Below are positions 59,901 through 64,000 of a DNA stretch of 64,000 nt, one piece after another. Location of the stretch: positions 620,001 to 684,000 of the forward strand of contig SMMW01000048.1 in assembly GCA_004794655.1 (NCBI GenBank), read 5' to 3'. The notes below the pieces were generated by a model. The model had not been told where the DNA came from. It worked only from the letters and a program-made list of their open reading frames with translations, and searched no databases. The DNA comes from Marisa cornuarietis (lineage: Eukaryota; Mollusca; Gastropoda; Architaenioglossa; Ampullariidae). The position numbers and the translations under genes are program-made. Positions within the stretch are counted from its first letter, which is position 1; each line of letters starts with the position of its first letter.

Positions 59901-62900
59901 CATCACCCCTGGGGACTGAAAGAAAAAGTCCAAAACATTAAAAAGGTTTGTTTTGTAAGCTAGCTCTTGAACCAAAAGACATAAAAGACAATGAATTAGT
60001 AGATAAATCTTTTAAATAATAAGTCCAGAAATGCATCAAGTCTGAAAACATATACAGTGTATCATAAAATTAAGGGATCAATAGTAAAAATTTATTTTCT
60101 TTATTGGTGCAAAATGGTATCAAAACGGTAGAAGAAATAGTAGAGACAACCTTAGTGACAATTAGGGATGCATCTCTAAGTATGTTCTTTACTGAAAAAT
60201 CAATCAGAACAATACCCTCACACAAGTATGCTGTAACGATGAATGAATATTTCAATCACAGAACAATGGATACAGACCAAAGCAAATTCCATGACAAATA
60301 TACAAATACACTAGTACAAATGAACAAAAACTTTTCCTCCGTGGCATAGCTTAATAATAAGAGAATTTAGAATTTATGAACTATGACAAGCCAGTCAGTA
60401 ACCTCCAAACAATGCATGTTTACAGGCACAACACTACCTCTTTTCAATAAATCTTGCTGAGCACAGTTTATAATCTTTCTTTGTGAAATACTGTAAGAAG
60501 AGAAGCCACAACAGGCCAAAAATAACCAATGAGATACCTGAATGACTCATTAATCTACCTTTAAAATACGTACAACAAATGTTTACCTGTGGAACTGTTT
60601 TCCTTTCAGTATACTGGACTGAAATATACAGGAACAGAAAACGTTATTGTAAAAAACATCATGATTTAGCAAATAATATACAAACGAAAAAGAAAGCAAG
60701 AAATTATTTTTCACATACACTTAAAGATATGCCATATAAAAGCATTTCTCCATTACTTCATTTATATATCTGTCTTTCCATGATATTTATCCATCAAGAT
60801 ATTTATTTATTCAAATTGGATGTACCTTGTTCAAACTGTTTATCCTTTATGATAAAAATAATGCTTTGCTAGATATTTCTCTTTTAATTCACCATAACTG
60901 CTACTTTCTGTGCACATCACATTACTGCTAGACAAAATTAGAGTTGCATTTTAAATATACAAACCTGCAGACATCTTCTTCATTTTCTTCTTTTTCCTGA
61001 AACAGAAAAACCATAAGATATGCAAGCATACATTACAACTAATTGAAAAAAAATTGTGTCTAACTTTTACAAAAATAACTAGTGTATCAGATATTTCAAA
61101 TTTATTGAATGTTAAATTAATCTTGCTTTATTTAATTTTCCTGGACTGTCATATTTCCCAAAAATGTCAAAACCCCTCATTCTTGGAATTGTGATTTGCC
61201 AATAAGTAAAGTTATTAACCTGCATATTTGAACTATCAGTACATTAATGACAAACTAATAAGGTTCAAACTCTGGTACGTCTATTGTAGTATATTATTTT
61301 TAATCTAGATATATTGGCATTTTCTGCTGAAGTAAAATATGTATTCATTGCATTTTCATTTCTTTTGGAGATATTTACTATTACTTATAAACAATCTCTA
61401 AAAGATCAGAAACTATCAACGAAAAAGTAATAGTCATTGAAATGACAGTTTTGTAATACTCTTGCTAATTTGATAAAATGCACAAACAGGTAAAAATTTT
61501 CTGACACCTTAAATAAATGTCTTCATATTTTCTTTTTTAGCACAACAGAAATACCAGACTACATTCAATGCTAACCCTCCTTCAATCTAAACATTAACTC
61601 AATAGGGACAAATTGACTCAATTGAACTTTAACTATGAAGATGTTTGTATCTGCAGGTGAAATCTGGATAGGAAAAGTTAAATATTTAATATAACAATTT
61701 CTCTGGAAATAATTGTCACACCAGTACATCCACTCTTCAGTAGTCTGAAGGTCCCAATATATGGGGATTATAGCTGTTCTTTTGTAGATCAGTAAAATAT
61801 TGCCACATTACTCACGAACTTCGCACAAGACAGCAGGCAATAATGAACAAAATTATTGCAAGGAAGATGAGCAGAATAGCGATGATGAAAATGGCCAACA
61901 CAGGGTCCTCATTGAAGATAGATTCATCCTGCTGAGTCTCAGTCTGAATAAAACAAGAAATTATTTGAAAATCAGAATAAGAAGATCATGATAAAATTAT
62001 CAGTATCAAAACTATGTTTTTTTCTCATATTAGGCTTACGTCACACTGGTAAAGCACACTGATCCCATGAGAACAATTTGAAGCACTGGGGAGTGTTTGA
62101 AAAGCATTTTAAAGGAGTGAGTCTTAATTAGCTGCTTTAACCCACCTATAAAGTAGCCTGATGGAACAGCAAGGGGAGAGTGCTCCAGAAAAAGGGACTA
62201 GCATAATTATGCAAAGGCAGCAGAGCATAATGCAGGGAGTCAAGAGTGCATCAGCCCCTTCATAAAGTGGGCAGGATAGAGGCAGTAAGAAAGATAGTCA
62301 GGAGCACAGTGATGAAGATATTTATAGAAAAGACAGTCCAGTTTTAAATGATAGGGTTGGTGATAGGCACCCAGTGAAGTAAGCTAAGCAGGGCAGTAAC
62401 GTCTTATGCGCCTGGAGCACCAGATGGGCAGCAGCATTTTGAAAGCATTGAAGAGTGTGGTGTGTGGCAACAGGGAAGCCAGAAAAAAAGAAGCTGCACT
62501 AATCCAGGCATGAGAAAAGAAAGGAGACAACTGGCTTGACAGTGACATCAGTACTTGGCAACAGGCAGTGGAGAGGCACATGTTTTCACCAAAGAATTGT
62601 GCGGCTGACACCAAGACTCTTAACACTGGACAATGAGGGGATTAGGGTGTCAGACAATCTGAGATATTAATTCAAGTTCAACTGAAAACGGTGGCCATCT
62701 AGATTCAAAAACCAATGACATTTTCCAGAACTTCTTCCTCTCATCTTTTTAAAAAAAAAAATGTTAGGCACGAACAAGTGAGATGGCCCTTGATTCTTCT
62801 TTAAATAAATATAGCATGAAAGTTAGGAAAGTTAGCTAATAACATTACTGAGGGGCATAAACTAAGTAAAAGCTTTCATAGTCTGTAAAAAAATGTCTAC

Positions 62901-63789
62901 ATTTTGTCATCTGGAATATATTCTTATTAAATGTACTTACAAACTCTGAAATGATTTCAGAGAATATCCAGATCTGTTTTAAATCTGTTTTATAAGCTAA
63001 TAAAGGCTTACAGCTTACAATCGTCAGGGAAACAAAAAGCAAAACCAGTAATGGGTAAAACACACCACCATAAAACTTTGTAAATCCTAGTGTCCAAAGT
63101 ATATGCAAAATATAAATTTAATGCTTAGGTACACAACAAATGGAGACCTGCATAAAAATCATCTGAAAAAAGGAGAAAACCTACCTTTGCATCAGTGACA
63201 TAGAGTGTACGGTACGAACGACCAATACTCTCTGATGCTAGCTGTCCCCTCAGAATGGCTAGTAGTTCATCAGAGGTATACAAACGGTTATTAGGTCCCA
63301 CTGCTGATAACACTACATCCGTTCTGGTGATAAGGGGATTGAAAAATAAACAGATTTAGTTTTTTGGATCACTTTGTAAATGTCAGTAAATTCAGCTGAA
63401 ATCCTTGATAACATTTTATTTTATAGATATCTCAACAATTCAATAAGATCTTGTGAAAGATCATTCATGTTATTAACAGAGCATGCAGAATAAAATTCTG
63501 AATGCTCTACCATTTCTTTGTGACTGACAACAAGGAGGACTAAGTATATTTTGATTTAATACTACTGGCAGTCCTCTGACGTCTATTAACCCACCATCTG
63601 AATTACAGCTGAAAAATATATGAAATATATTCCTTCAAGGGAATCAGATAACACTATCATCTTGCAAAACTCTTTGGTACTTACGATCTGTATGAAATGG
63701 TTCCATCATCATTGGTAGCATCACGGATGTCTTTAATGCAAGCCGATTTAAGGGTGTTGGCTCCAGTAGCTGAAGAGTTTTGCATAAGT
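56750..63789 (-). CDS. Cadherin-type single-pass membrane protein, C-terminal 330 residues (5' end outside window)
   Basis: Eight exons splice in register to a TAG stop: 63789-63685, 63323-63185, 61943-61816, 60996-60965, 60618-60587, 59915-59610, 58971-58878 and 56907-56750. All have GT-AG borders and matching phases. In order, the protein has about 95 residues of membrane-proximal ectodomain (SACIKDIRDATNDDG, RLYTSDELLAILRGQL, RTLYVTDAK), one transmembrane helix (PVLAIFIIAILLIFLAIILF and on), a basic juxtamembrane (KKKKMKKM), and a tail of about 205 residues with NPVYDNQAF, NVYAVV, proline runs, a repeated VIVTEP module and a Pro/Ser/Asp-rich end finishing FRTFDIE. The layout resembles the C-terminus of long cadherins such as the CDH23/PCDH15/Cad99C group, which act in adhesion and mechanosensory links. 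No complete cadherin repeat is in view, so the family call is provisional. The start and the bulk of the ectodomain lie beyond base 64000. Confidence 0.8.
57369..57420 (+). repeat. (TATG)n tetranucleotide repeat
   Basis: About 12 units of TATG in the last intron of the cadherin-type gene. Confidence 0.95.
58878..58971 (-). CDS. Cadherin-type gene, acidic tail exon
   Basis: 94 bases encoding RYIPPAHFSEPELEPEPVIE and MPEEKFRP. Acceptor TGTGTGCAG, donor GTGAGT. Confidence 0.85.
59195..59250 (+). repeat. (TA)n and (CA)n tract
   Basis: A TA run at about 59195-59211 is followed by CA-rich sequence, within the intron between the acidic tail exon and the main cytoplasmic exon. Confidence 0.85.
59610..59915 (-). 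CDS. Cadherin-type gene, main cytoplasmic exon
   Basis: 102 codons, phase 0 at both ends. Contains NPVYDNQAF, a run of prolines (TPPPVVVPAPDVYFPEP) and a 24-base tandem duplication encoding VIVTEPEP twice. Acceptor TCTTTCAG, donor GTATGA. Confidence 0.88.
60587..60618 (-). CDS. Cadherin-type gene, second 32-nt microexon
   Basis: Encodes VQYTERKTVPQ. Acceptor TATTTCAG, donor GTAAAC. It restores phase 0 for the large tail exon, which supports its reality. Confidence 0.8.
60965..60996 (-). CDS. Cadherin-type gene, 32-nt microexon (basic juxtamembrane)
   Basis: Encodes the KKKKMKKMSA stretch just inside the membrane. Acceptor TGTTTCAG, donor GTTTGT (weak beyond GT). Phase fits both neighbours. 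Confidence 0.8.
61816..61943 (-). CDS. Cadherin-type gene, transmembrane exon
   Basis: 128 bases; acceptor TTATTCAG, donor GTGAGT. It starts with an acidic/polar stretch (TETQQDES), followed by a helix of about 26 hydrophobic residues and a CCLVR stop-transfer end. Confidence 0.88.
62030..62720. repeat. Probable dispersed repeat in a cadherin-type intron
   Basis: A purine-rich stretch with a texture unlike the AT-rich intron around it. Its minus strand carries an 80-codon frame of Ala/Ser/Leu/Phe-rich sequence without a domain. I suspect a dispersed repeat copy, but no second copy exists in this window. Confidence 0.3.
63185..63323 (-). CDS. Cadherin-type gene, membrane-proximal exon
   Basis: 139 bases; acceptor ATCACCAG, donor GTAGGT. 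Encodes TDVVLSAVGPNNRLYTSDEL through YVTDAK, ending in phase 0. Confidence 0.85.
63685..63789 (-). CDS. Cadherin-type gene, ectodomain exon
   Basis: 105 bases; acceptor GTATTACAG, donor GTAAGT. Encodes MQNSSATGANTLKSAC and DGTISYR. It is the most 5' exon I can support. Confidence 0.75.
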
Positions 63790-64000
63790 CTGTAATACAA
63801 TTTAAGCGTTACAGTTATTAAAACCCATGTTCTATTTTTATCACACTGAATTTCCAAAACTCTTCAAATTCCTTGTATCTGCAGTTGTGCAATCAAGAAG
63901 AAAAATGTTGATTCGTTATTGTTTCTTATATTGACTTTCTTGTTCCATATTACTTCGTTGAATTAAAAGAAAACCTTAAAGACAAAAAACAAAAACAAAA

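Overview
The window is eukaryotic and very probably from a mollusc, most likely a gastropod. Genes are split by GT-AG introns, coding sequence is sparse, and (CA/TG)n microsatellites are dense and often fused to (GC)n. tRNA-derived SINEs, decayed non-LTR retrotransposons and short inverted-repeat elements fill much of the rest. The animal-type AA15 lytic polysaccharide monooxygenase (LPMO) fits a mollusc, but the species cannot be named from sequence alone. There are no operons, CRISPR arrays or prokaryotic features.

Layout. 1-1.4 kb: no gene seen. 1.4-2.8 kb, minus strand: two adjacent protein-coding stretches, both apparently frame-broken. One is a small nuclear-looking protein with a CxxC...HPSQxxHPC motif. 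The other is a tandem-repeat protein full of psi-K-x-E (SUMO-type) motifs. 3.2-8.8 kb: three separate pieces of LINE-type retrotransposons (endonuclease/linker; reverse-transcriptase C-terminus plus RNase H plus terminal Cys/His motif; central reverse transcriptase), a SINE/MITE composite inverted repeat, and a G-rich block. 9.9-10.9 kb: a 278-bp direct repeat pair. 12.5-13 kb: a decayed unknown reading frame on the minus strand. 13-40 kb: essentially gene-free, with many long microsatellites, one good SINE copy and two short palindromes. 40.1-43.8 kb: a hAT-like 631-bp nonautonomous element, a second SINE copy, a GC/CpG-rich block ending in a strong splice donor, and a 270-bp MITE. 46-49.8 kb: the longest (AC)n tract, a diverged MITE relative and a higher-order minisatellite.

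51.5-54.8 kb, plus strand: a complete three-exon AA15 LPMO gene (303 aa, secreted, copper-dependent, expected to cleave chitin or cellulose oxidatively). 56.7-63.8 kb, minus strand: the last eight coding exons of a large single-pass membrane protein of cadherin type (membrane-proximal ectodomain, transmembrane helix, basic juxtamembrane, Pro/Glu-rich tail). Its 5' part lies beyond the window. The two genes converge tail to tail, with facing AATAAA signals near 56.0 kb.

The two confident genes show no functional link. The rest of the window is best read as intergenic or intronic sequence shaped by transposons and microsatellites. I did not find a convincing new multi-gene system. The items most worth following are the SUMO-motif repeat protein with its A7 frame break, the unknown decayed frame at 12.5-13 kb, the LINE that appears split by about 1.9 kb, and the SINE/MITE composite.
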